Below, piece by piece: positions 52,205 through 59,028 of a stretch of DNA of 64,000 nt. Both the position numbers and the translations under genes were made by a program. The stretch covers positions 310,001 through 374,000 of the forward strand of contig NZ_FPAS01000003.1 in NCBI RefSeq assembly GCF_900116425.1, read 5' to 3'. Origin of the DNA: Lishizhenia tianjinensis. GTDB taxonomy: Bacteria; Bacteroidota; Bacteroidia; Flavobacteriales_D; Crocinitomicaceae. Numbering within the stretch: position 1 is the first letter of the stretch; each line of letters begins with the position of its first letter. The notes beneath the pieces were generated by a model. That model made no database searches, was not told the DNA's origin, and saw nothing but the letters and a program-made list of their open reading frames with translations.

Positions 52205-53263
52205 TTAGTATTCTATAATATAAGGGTAATCTTCTTGCATGTATACGTCTTCGTATAACTCTTTCCCTTCTGGGTATGGTGAATTTTCAGCAAATTCAAT
52301 TGATTCCTGAACTTCTTTCTTCACCCAGTCTTGAATTTCTTTGATTTCTTCTTCTGTTAAGAACTTATTGTCTTTAATTACTTGTAGACAGTGCTCAACA
52401 GGATCTTGTGCTTGGTACTCAGCAACCTCTTCTTTTGTTCTGTATTTCTGAGGGTCTGACATAGAGTGACCTTTGTATCTGTATGTACGGATATCTAATA
52501 AAGTTGGTCCTTCTCCATTTCTAGCTCTTGTTGCAGCTTCTTCTATTGCCTCGTGTACTGCTTCTGGCGACATACCATTAACAGACTGAGAAGGCATTTC
52601 GTAAGAATCTCCAATTTTAGAAAGATCAGTTACGTTAGTTGTTCTTTCAACTGAAGTACCCATGGCGTAGTTATTATTTTCTATGATGAAAATTACTGGT
52701 AATTTCCAGTTCATTGCCATGTTGAATGTTTCGTGTAAAGCACCTTGACGTACAGCACCGTCTCCCATAGAAACAAACACTACATTATCCGTCTCGTTGT
52801 ACTTTTCAGCAAAAGCTACACCCGCTCCCATAGGAATTTGTGCACCAACGATTCCGTGACCTCCCATAAAGTTTTTCTCTTTATCAAAGAAGTGCATAGA
52901 ACCACCTTTACCTTTAGAACAACCTGTTGTTCTTCCGTAAAGTTCTGCCATTAAAACACGAGGATCAGTACCTAATCCGATAGGGTGAGCGTGATCTCTA
53001 TACGCTGTCATGTGCTTATCTGTTGGGCGAGAACCAGAAACAGTTCCTGCAACTACAGCCTCTTGACCGATATAAAGGTGACAGAATCCACCAAATTTTT
53101 GTTGTATATATAACTGACCTGCCTTCTCTTCGAATTTACGCATAAGAAGCATGTCCTTGTACCATTTTATGTATTGTTCTTTAGAAAACTTTAACTGACT
53201 TTTCGCAGCGCTTTTACGCGTAGTTTTCTTTGGAGCTGAAGCTGATTTTGTAGCCATAATCAT
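52205..53263 (-). CDS. pdhA: pyruvate dehydrogenase E1 component, alpha subunit
   Basis: E1-alpha binds thiamine diphosphate with E1-beta to decarboxylate pyruvate. The 352-residue protein has FGGFCHLYIGQEAVVAGTVS, MTAYRDHAHPIGLGTDPRVL, GRTTGCSKGKGGSMHFF and MGDGAVRQGALHETFNMAMN. In the last, GDG with a downstream N-N is the ThDP/Mg site. The phosphoacceptor-like region YRYKGHSMSDPQKYR follows. It carries an extra basic N-terminal tail of about 20 residues (TKSASAPKKTTRKSAAKSQ), absent from most E1-alpha. Start at 53263 or at the second ATG, 53257; the second is the more usual type. pdhC follows. Confidence 0.94.
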   Translation of the reverse strand: MIMATKSASAPKKTTRKSAAKSQLKFSKEQYIKWYKDMLLMRKFEEKAGQLYIQQKFGGFCHLYIGQEAVVAGTVSGSRPTDKHMTAYRDHAHPIGLGTDPRVLMAELYGRTTGCSKGKGGSMHFFDKEKNFMGGHGIVGAQIPMGAGVAFAEKYNETDNVVFVSMGDGAVRQGALHETFNMAMNWKLPVIFIIENNNYAMGTSVERTTNVTDLSKIGDSYEMPSQSVNGMSPEAVHEAIEEAATRARNGEGPTLLDIRTYRYKGHSMSDPQKYRTKEEVAEYQAQDPVEHCLQVIKDNKFLTEEEIKEIQDWVKKEVQESIEFAENSPYPEGKELYEDVYMQEDYPYIIEY

Positions 53264-53282
53264 TCACCATTTATCTAATTGG

Positions 53283-53291
53283 GCAAATATA
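53283..53291 (-). promoter_or_regulatory. -7 box of the pdhA operon
   Basis: On the minus strand TATATTTGC (53291-53283) is an exact TAnnTTTGY, 19 nt before the first pdhA ATG. No TTG at the proper distance. Confidence 0.45.
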
Positions 53292-53411
53292 GAATTTTGT
53301 TTTTAATAAAAAGGAAAAAAATCCCCCACTTCCCTTGTACGGTTCTTCGAGAATCCTTGATTCCTAAAACCACTATCACTTGGTATTTTTATCTCTGAAA
53401 AATGCACACAC

Positions 53412-53438
53412 AAAAAAAGAGGATATTAATCCTCTTTT
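53412..53438 (-). terminator. terminator of the FMN reductase gene
   Basis: On the minus strand AAAAGAGGAT (53438-53429) and ATCCTCTTTT (53424-53415) form a perfect 10-bp stem with a TAAT loop followed by T. The stop codon (53428-53426) lies in the hairpin. Confidence 0.88.
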
Positions 53439-53968
53439 ACTTGGCGATAAACCTCCTTGGCTGTCGCTTCAAATTCTTCTCTCAAATCTGAATCAATGAT
53501 ACCTCTTCCTAGCTCAAAGTTTTCTTTAAATTTTGGAAGACTCAAAGCAGCTAAAACCCTGGCTCCATTTCTCGGAAAACGATTGGCTCCTATCTCTAAT
53601 ACGCTCTTAGCCCCTCTTCCACCGGGGGAGGTGGCCATTAAAAACATAGGTTTATTTTGAAAAACTGTTTCGTTAGGAATTCTTGAACACCAATCTAACA
53701 AGTTTTTAAAAGCAGCAGTATACGCTCCGTTGTGTTCCGCTAATGAAAGTAAAATTAAATCACACCTTTTTAGGGTGTTGATAAAATCATAAGCTGCATT
53801 TGGAATCCCATGCGCTTTTTCTTCATCTATTCCATATATAGGAAGTTTGAATTCATTGATATCTAAATAACGAATATCACATCCTTTAAAATAGGTAGAC
53901 ACATGAGTTACTAAAGCTTTGTTGATGGAATTTTTGCTATTACTTCCAGCAAAGGCTAATATTTTCAT
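53426..53968 (-). CDS. NADPH-dependent FMN reductase-family flavoprotein
   Basis: The 180-residue flavodoxin-fold protein has the FMN phosphate loop ILAFAGSNSKNSINKALVTH. The partner loops LDINEFKLPIYGIDEE, LLSLAEHNGAYTAAFKNLLD and MATSPGGRGAKSVLEIGANR are the usual NADPH-dependent FMN reductase pattern. Such proteins reduce quinones, azo dyes, chromate or flavin itself, and the native substrate cannot be inferred. It stands as a single gene, 32 bp downstream of the GNAT gene. Confidence 0.88.
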   Translation of the reverse strand: MKILAFAGSNSKNSINKALVTHVSTYFKGCDIRYLDINEFKLPIYGIDEEKAHGIPNAAYDFINTLKRCDLILLSLAEHNGAYTAAFKNLLDWCSRIPNETVFQNKPMFLMATSPGGRGAKSVLEIGANRFPRNGARVLAALSLPKFKENFELGRGIIDSDLREEFEATAKEVYRQVKED

Positions 53969-54000
53969 ACTTAGGTTTTGGAATCAAGAAAGATAGAAAA

Positions 54001-54279
54001 TTATTCAATAATATCTTTCCAATCTTCACTTCTTTGCCTAACGGCGTTCACATATCCACAAACTGCTTTTGCTTTGTACCCCTCTTTTGTCAGCAAATCA
54101 AAGGTTTTAAGTACTAATTCTTTTCCTATACCTTTTCCTCTGTAAACTTCAGGAACCTCAGAATACACTAAATGAAGTACACCATCTTTTTCTTGGTAAT
54201 CTATAAAGGCTTCTCCTCCATCGTTTACTTTTAAAACAAACTTTTTCGCTGCCTTATCATGAATTATCTGGTTCTCCAT
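54001..54279 (-). CDS. small GNAT-family N-acetyltransferase
   Basis: This 92-residue protein matches the short GNAT class (YjdJ-like; Pfam GNAT_acetyltr_2/Acetyltransf_CG-type). It has DGGEAFIDYQEKDGVLHLVY, EVYRGKGIGKELVLKTFDLL for acetyl-CoA binding (R-G-K-G-I-G), and AVCGYVNAV. Acceptors of this class are unknown. It starts within the stop codon of msrA (1-bp overlap), so it is co-translated with the repair enzymes. Confidence 0.85.
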   Translation of the reverse strand: MENQIIHDKAAKKFVLKVNDGGEAFIDYQEKDGVLHLVYSEVPEVYRGKGIGKELVLKTFDLLTKEGYKAKAVCGYVNAVRQRSEDWKDIIE

Positions 54280-54818
54280 TATTCTTCCTTTAATTTATCA
54301 GCATACATTTTTCTGAACTTTGCCAATTTGGGTGAGATAACGGCCTGACAATAACTTTGCTCACCATTATTATTAAAGTAATCTTGGTGATACTCTTCAG
54401 CATCGTAAAATATTGTTAGTTCCTCCAAAGTAGTTGTTACTGCATCATCATACACCTGCTGCATTTCCTTTAAGACTTCTTGCGCCGTTTCTTTTTGTTG
54501 GGCATCATGATAAAAGATACAAGATCTATATTGTGTACCTACATCTCCACCTTGTCTATTTAAGGTAGTAGGATCATGACTCGTCATAAAAATTTGCAAC
54601 AACTCCTTATAAGAAATCACATCTGCATCAAACTTTACCTGAACCACTTCTGCGTGACCGGTTAAACCAGAACACACCTCTCTATAAGTTGGTTTTCCCG
54701 GTGCATTACCTCCTGTATATCCAGAAATAACTGTTTCAACACCTTTTAATCTTCTCATTAGTGTTTCAACACACCAAAAACATCCACCACCAAAAGTGGC
54801 CAATTGCATATTATTCAT
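54279..54818 (-). CDS. msrA: peptide methionine-S-sulfoxide reductase MsrA
   Basis: MsrA reduces the S form of oxidised methionine in proteins. The 179-residue protein has the catalytic GGGCFWCVE (Cys13), SGYTGGNAPGKPTYREVCSG, GHAEVVQVKFDADVISY and TQYRSCIFYHDAQQ. FYDAEEYHQDYF and Cys in GEQSYCQAVISPKL follow. Its start overlaps the msrB stop by 8 bp and its stop overlaps the GNAT start. No signal peptide is seen, so it is cytoplasmic. An alternative start is the Met at residue 4. Confidence 0.96.
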   Translation of the reverse strand: MNNMQLATFGGGCFWCVETLMRRLKGVETVISGYTGGNAPGKPTYREVCSGLTGHAEVVQVKFDADVISYKELLQIFMTSHDPTTLNRQGGDVGTQYRSCIFYHDAQQKETAQEVLKEMQQVYDDAVTTTLEELTIFYDAEEYHQDYFNNNGEQSYCQAVISPKLAKFRKMYADKLKEE

Positions 54819-55269
54819 GCTCTCCTTCTTTTAATAAACGTATACTTGCTGAATTCACACAATATCTTAATCCGCTGGGGGCTGGTCCATCTGGAAAAAC
54901 GTGTCCCAAATGAGAATCACAAGCATTGCATAATATCTCCACCCTCACCATGCCGTAAGAAACATCCTTTTTGTAAGCTACGGCATTCTCTTTATAAGGC
55001 TGTGTAAAACTCGGCCATCCTGTGCCTGATTCAAACTTTATTGTTGAATCAAACAAAATGGTGTCACAACACACACAAGTATACTTCCCCGGATCATGGG
55101 CTTTACATAAAGCACCCGTATGCGGCGCTTCTGTTCCATGCTGTCGGGTAATCCTATAGGTTTCAGCATCCAATAACTCCCTCCACTCCTGATCACTTTT
55201 TTCTACGCGTTTTTCAGGCGATGGAGCTCCATGGTTAGCGTACTTTATTACATCGTTCCAATTGAGCAT
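54811..55269 (-). CDS. msrB: peptide methionine-R-sulfoxide reductase MsrB
   Basis: MsrB reduces the R form of methionine sulfoxide. The 152-residue protein has two CxxC zinc pairs (YTCVCCDTILFDS and ILCNACDSHLGHVFPDGP), the FESGTGWPSFTQPY motif, and the catalytic Cys in RYCVNSASIRL. The start at 55269 is chosen because a good Shine-Dalgarno-like AGAGGAG lies 5-8 nt before it, rare in this window; the frame stays open to 55317, which would add 16 basic residues. First gene of the msrB-msrA-GNAT operon. Confidence 0.95.
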   Translation of the reverse strand: MLNWNDVIKYANHGAPSPEKRVEKSDQEWRELLDAETYRITRQHGTEAPHTGALCKAHDPGKYTCVCCDTILFDSTIKFESGTGWPSFTQPYKENAVAYKKDVSYGMVRVEILCNACDSHLGHVFPDGPAPSGLRYCVNSASIRLLKEGEHE

Positions 55270-55274
55270 ATTTT

Positions 55275-55282
55275 CTCCTCTC
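55275..55282 (-). promoter_or_regulatory. Shine-Dalgarno-like site of msrB
   Basis: On the minus strand GAGAGGAG (55282-55275) precedes the ATG at 55269 by five bases. Few other genes here have such a site. Confidence 0.5.
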
Positions 55283-55406
55283 TTATTTTTCTTTCTCCTT
55301 TTAATGATAAACCTCATTCTCTCGTCCTTTGGTTTATTCCGAAGTAAAATTAAACATCCAAGACCAATAATTGTTGTCTATTCCTTACCGAATTGATTTT
55401 TTCTAA

Positions 55407-55442
55407 ATAAAAAAAGGAGGGACTTACGCACCTCCTCCTTTT
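55407..55442 (-). terminator. terminator of the DUF4301 gene
   Basis: On the minus strand AAAAGGAGG (55442-55434) pairs with CCTCCTTTT (55420-55412) around a 13-nt loop, followed by T, 22 bp behind the stop at 55464. Confidence 0.85.
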
Positions 55443-55463
55443 CCTGCCTTTTTTAAAGCGTAA

Positions 55464-56867
55464 TTATCTATCTAAATGCGACGCATCCAATAAGTCTAAA
55501 ACAGTTTTCACAGGACTAAAACTCTCTGAAGGAACTTCTACAAATAGCGTATTCCAATTGGCCATTCCACCATTCCAAAGTCCTGGATTTTCTCTAAATT
55601 TTATATTCACTCCTTTGTAAGCTTTGTCTACCACAAAGTATTTATCCTTGTCTACATATTCATCTAAATCCAACTTATTCCCTGCTAAGTCTTGCGGGTT
55701 TAGCACCATCATCACCGGGTTAAAATATTGAGATTGCACCATTTTATTGTACTGATCTCCCTTCGGACTAATCTGCGCTTTTTCTACAATTTGCTTAGAT
55801 ACACCGCTTTCATCTTCTACCCAAAATGGCCCCCCACCTGGTTGACCTTCATTTCTAACCATACCACAAACACGCATAGGCCTATTCATGAAAGCTAACA
55901 ATTCCTCTTCCTCAAAGGTTTCGAAATCTTCTTCTAAAGGAGCAAACTGATATTCCTGATTCAATTTAGCCAAGGCAATTTTCGGTGTATTCGATTTTAA
56001 AGCCTCTTGCATGTCCTTTTTAAACTCTAAAAGGAGTCCGGCCATGTACTTTAAACTATCTACACTTGTCTCCGATAAATTTTCGTGTTGTACGTTATCT
56101 ATGTTTTTAATAAAGATCAAATCCTCTTGCAAGGAGTTTAAGTTTTGTAACAAAGCACCATGTCCCGAGGGTCGAGTTAAAATTTCTCCTTCCTCCGTTT
56201 TTACAACAGTACCATTACTATTAAACGCCACTGCATTTGTTGCTGGAGACTGTTCTGAGAAGGTTACATTTAAATTGAGTCCAGTTAAATGCTGCACACT
56301 CAATAGACTGGTCGTAATTTGTTCTTCGAAGTTTTTATTGATGGTAAAATGAAAGTGTAATTCATCTTCTTTGAGTCGAATAGCCTGTAAAACCTGCTCT
56401 TGAAAAGCGTTTAAAATAAACCTCCCGTTGCGGTGAAAAGGAATTAAGCCCTTGGGTAAACTTCCTAAATTGAGGCCTTCTTTTTCCAAGATGAAGTGAA
56501 TAATTTCTTCTACTTCGTAATCGTACTTCGCAATGCGTTTTTTCAATTCAAAGGGAAGTAATTCAAAAAAAGCGAACTTCTTTAAATTGGAAAAGAATCG
56601 TTCTACCTTACCCCTATCCTCTTCTGAGGGAGAACTTAAAAAATCATATAAAAACTGAAACATGCGCGAACCCGATCCTGAAGCCGGAATAAAAACAGCT
56701 GTTTTCAAATCCGTATCTGCATAAACGGTCTTGAAGTAATTGCGCTCGATTTTGTTGTGTTTGATAACACCATCATTGAGTTTACAAACGCTGTGTAACT
56801 TTACTTCTGGGTGTTTACTAAAAACTTCTTCGCGTTGTTTTTCTATACTTTTTTCTAAATCAATCAT
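55464..56867 (-). CDS. DUF4301-family protein
   Basis: The 467-residue protein belongs to a family common in Bacteroidetes and not characterised. It has a loop reminiscent of sugar-nucleotidyltransferases (AVFIPASGSGSRMFQFLYDF at 57-76, similar to the G-x-G-T/S-R-M signature). LPKGLIPFHRNGRFILNAF and LTRPSGHGALLQNLNSLQED, a second site-like region, follow, then FVVDKAYKGVNIKFRENPGL. A nucleotidyltransferase-like role is a reasonable guess but unproven. It is transcribed away from the methyltransferase gene with 47 bp between them. It has its own terminator. Confidence 0.8.
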   Translation of the reverse strand: MIDLEKSIEKQREEVFSKHPEVKLHSVCKLNDGVIKHNKIERNYFKTVYADTDLKTAVFIPASGSGSRMFQFLYDFLSSPSEEDRGKVERFFSNLKKFAFFELLPFELKKRIAKYDYEVEEIIHFILEKEGLNLGSLPKGLIPFHRNGRFILNAFQEQVLQAIRLKEDELHFHFTINKNFEEQITTSLLSVQHLTGLNLNVTFSEQSPATNAVAFNSNGTVVKTEEGEILTRPSGHGALLQNLNSLQEDLIFIKNIDNVQHENLSETSVDSLKYMAGLLLEFKKDMQEALKSNTPKIALAKLNQEYQFAPLEEDFETFEEEELLAFMNRPMRVCGMVRNEGQPGGGPFWVEDESGVSKQIVEKAQISPKGDQYNKMVQSQYFNPVMMVLNPQDLAGNKLDLDEYVDKDKYFVVDKAYKGVNIKFRENPGLWNGGMANWNTLFVEVPSESFSPVKTVLDLLDASHLDR

Positions 56868-56914
56868 TGGATTAGATAGCTATAAATTCTGTAATTTCGT
56901 GTTTTTCCGAAACT

Positions 56915-57688
56915 GTGAATATAGCAATTGAATTTATAAAATATAGCTTTCGCGCCAAAAGAAGACATGGTGTGCATTCGCCCTATGTTTATAGATTGCA
57001 AGATGAAAGCTTTAAAAATGATTTCAGCGCTACCTTCTTAAAAAGCTTTAAAAGCTTTGAAAAAGCGTTGACAAAAAATTCTGAGCTTATTGCAGTAAAT
57101 CCCTTTGGGGCTGGATCTAAAAAGGGGAAAAAGAAGCAACTCCCATTGAACAAGCTTGCAAATAGAGCCAGGACTTCTTCCAAATATGGAAAACTTATTT
57201 TTCAATTGGGCGAACATATAGGCGCTCAACATGTATTGGAATTAGGCACCCATCTAGGAATTGGAACGGCTTATTTAAGTCAAATCTCTACCCTTAAATC
57301 CTTAACAAGTGTAGAAGGTTGTGCCAATTTACACCGCAAGGCTCACGATCATCTTACCCAATTAGGTATACAAGATAAGTGTACTTTAGTGCGAAATACC
57401 TTCGAAGCTTTTATTGAGCAAGACAATACTGTTTACGACCTCATTTTTATAGACGGTGATCATCGTTCGGAGGCTTTGTTTGAGATTTTAGAAGGTTTGC
57501 AAAAGAACATACACAACGAAACCTTGTTGGTAATAGATGATATACGTTGGAGTAAAGACATGTTTAAAGCTTGGCAAGAATTAATTGCAAAAAATGACTA
57601 TCATTTGAGCATGGATTTCTTTAGAATGGGCGTGCTAGCGGTAAGGAAAAACCAAGAAAAAGAACATTTTATATTGAAAAAGAAATAG
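56915..57688 (+). CDS. class I SAM-dependent methyltransferase
   Basis: The 257-residue protein has an N-terminal helical part (AIEFIKYSFRAKRRHGVHSP, a family signature) and a Lys-rich stretch (GAGSKKGKKKQLPLNKLANR). The Rossmann methyltransferase core has VLELGTHLGIGTAYLSQIST (motif I) and YDLIFIDGDHRSEAL, where the D-H pair resembles O-methyltransferases. The substrate is unknown. The stop is directly followed by the start of the adenosyltransferase gene, so the two are coupled. Confidence 0.82.
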   Translation: MNIAIEFIKYSFRAKRRHGVHSPYVYRLQDESFKNDFSATFLKSFKSFEKALTKNSELIAVNPFGAGSKKGKKKQLPLNKLANRARTSSKYGKLIFQLGEHIGAQHVLELGTHLGIGTAYLSQISTLKSLTSVEGCANLHRKAHDHLTQLGIQDKCTLVRNTFEAFIEQDNTVYDLIFIDGDHRSEALFEILEGLQKNIHNETLLVIDDIRWSKDMFKAWQELIAKNDYHLSMDFFRMGVLAVRKNQEKEHFILKKK

Positions 57689-58234
57689 ATGAAAGTATAT
57701 ACAAAAACAGGAGATAAAGGAGAAACCTCTTTAATAGGCGGTGTTCGTGTAAAGAAATATGATTTACGCATAGAAGCTTATGGAACGGTAGACGAGTTAA
57801 ACTCTTTTGTAGGTATAATTCGCGATCAGGAAATTAAGGAAGAATACTACCACCAATTGATAGAAATACAGGACAGATTATTTACCATAGGTTCTATTTT
57901 AGCAGCGGCACCAACTTCTAGGATGAAGTTACCTGAACTTGAAGAGAAAGACATCACTTTCTTGGAAGAAGCCATGGATAAAATGGATGAAGAATTAGAG
58001 CCTATGCGTTCTTTTGTTTTACCGGGAGGACATACCACTGTTTCGCATACGCACATTGCGAGATGCGTTTGTAGACGTGCGGAGAGAAACACCATAGCAT
58101 TGGCTGAAGAAGCAGAAGTTTCTCCATTAGTGATACAATATTTAAACAGATTAAGCGATTATTTATTTGTACTCTCTCGCAAGTTAACCAAGGATTTAAA
58201 TGCAAAAGAAATTCCTTGGAAACCAAGAATGTAA
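57689..58234 (+). CDS. PduO-type cob(I)alamin adenosyltransferase
   Basis: The enzyme transfers the adenosyl group of ATP to cob(I)alamin, giving the B12 coenzyme used by mutases or ribonucleotide reductase. The 181-residue protein has VYTKTGDKGETSLIGG at the N-terminus (ATP site), EAYGTVDELNSFVGIIRDQ, HIARCVCRRAERNTIALAEE and YLNRLSDYLFVLSRKL. This is the usual PduO order. No cobalamin-using enzyme lies nearby in the window. Confidence 0.94.
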   Translation: MKVYTKTGDKGETSLIGGVRVKKYDLRIEAYGTVDELNSFVGIIRDQEIKEEYYHQLIEIQDRLFTIGSILAAAPTSRMKLPELEEKDITFLEEAMDKMDEELEPMRSFVLPGGHTTVSHTHIARCVCRRAERNTIALAEEAEVSPLVIQYLNRLSDYLFVLSRKLTKDLNAKEIPWKPRM

Positions 58235-58276
58235 TTCTTGCGTAGATAGAAAAAAGGCAAGTAAGTAGTCGAAAAT

Positions 58277-58307
58277 TTGGATTTATAGAAATAAAAATTA
58301 CTTTTGC
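58277..58307 (+). promoter_or_regulatory. promoter of the DUF2795 gene
   Basis: TTG (58277-58279), then 19 nt, then TACTTTTGC (58299-58307), an exact consensus, 30 nt before the ATG at 58338. Confidence 0.75.
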
Positions 58308-58337
58308 CGAAATTAAAGACTTTTAAAAACTTAAGAT

Positions 58338-58559
58338 ATGTATTGGACTCTAGAACTTGCTTCTTACTTAGAAGACGCACCGTGGCCAGCAGCAAAGGAT
58401 GAATTAATTGATTTCGCAATTAGAACTGGAGCTCCTTTAGAGGTAGTAGAAAACCTACAAGCTATTGAAGACGAAGGTGAGATTTACGAAAGCATCGAAG
58501 ATATTTGGCCTGATTATCCGACCAAAGAAGACTTCTTCTTTAACGAGGACGAATATTAA
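58338..58559 (+). CDS. DUF2795 family small protein
   Basis: The 73-residue acidic protein has YWTLELASYLEDAPWPAAKD and ELIDFAIRTGAPLEVVENLQ, the DUF2795 signature, and an aspartate/glutamate-rich end. In Bacteroidetes it is a common single-gene unit with a strong promoter. The function is unknown. It is the only gene between the adenosyltransferase and secA and is flanked by a consensus promoter and a strong terminator, which suggests high, independent expression. Confidence 0.85.
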   Translation: MYWTLELASYLEDAPWPAAKDELIDFAIRTGAPLEVVENLQAIEDEGEIYESIEDIWPDYPTKEDFFFNEDEY

Positions 58560-58568
58560 TAAAATATT

Positions 58569-58599
58569 TCCCGGTTCTTGATGAATCGGGATTTTTTTT
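58569..58599 (+). terminator. terminator of the DUF2795 gene
   Basis: TCCCGGTTC (58569-58577) pairs with GAATCGGGA (58583-58591), one G-U pair and a 5-nt loop, followed by eight T. Confidence 0.9.
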
Positions 58600-58614
58600 G
58601 CCTTTTGCGCTAGG

Positions 58615-58735
58615 GATAGCAGCGATAGCTCTGCAGAGGGAAAGTTTATATTTTGTGAAAGTTTGAAAGCGACCTAAGAAGCTTTAAAACGACCTGACAA
58701 AATAGACTTTACCGCCAAGGACTAAAGCGCATAGC
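58615..58735 (+). repeat. intergenic repeat element, copy 2
   Basis: Three islands match the element near 11.3 kb in the same order: GATAGCAGCGATAGCTCTGC (58615-58634), GAAAGCGACCT...GAAGCTTT (58665-58685) and AGCGCATAGC (58726-58735). Island-to-island distances are 50 and 61 nt, against 52 and 62 nt in copy 1. Confidence 0.65.
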
Positions 58736-58867
58736 CCGCTTGAGCGCCCTACCCTACTTTTCTCTCATTATCAATTTGTAAATAAATTGTTAGCAAGGAA
58801 TTAACGCCGGTAATCAATCCCGCTTTTTTGTCATACAACTACTCCTCTACCGAAATTAAATCTGACG

Positions 58868-58877
58868 CGACTAGTCG
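58868..58877. promoter_or_regulatory. palindrome in the secA leader
   Basis: CGACTAGTCG is a perfect 10-bp palindrome, a candidate protein-binding site. Confidence 0.25.
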
Positions 58878-58892
58878 ATTTTTGGTAACGAA

Positions 58893-58909
58893 GGTGACAG
58901 AGTGTCACC
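58893..58909. promoter_or_regulatory. dyad in the secA leader (operator-like)
   Basis: GGTGACA and TGTCACC are perfect inverted 7-mers around a GAG spacer, 120 bp before secA. It could bind a dimeric regulator or form a small RNA hairpin. No T run follows, so it is not a terminator. Confidence 0.35.
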
Positions 58910-59028
58910 CCAACACAACTGGAATGGTTTGTGACAAGACCAGGGAAACGAATTAAACAACAAAAGGTCGTTCTAAATTTTAACAAAACACTATTTTTGG
59001 GACGACAATAAAAAAATACGAAGCCATC

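Larger units (their letters stand above)
58600..59028. other. long non-coding leader region of secA
   Basis: This 429-bp gap holds copy 2 of the intergenic repeat element (58615-58735), a 10-bp palindrome (58868-58877), a 17-bp dyad (58893-58909) and a -7-like TATTTTTG (58992-58999) 29 nt before secA. No ORF with protein-like content is visible. Confidence 0.6.
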
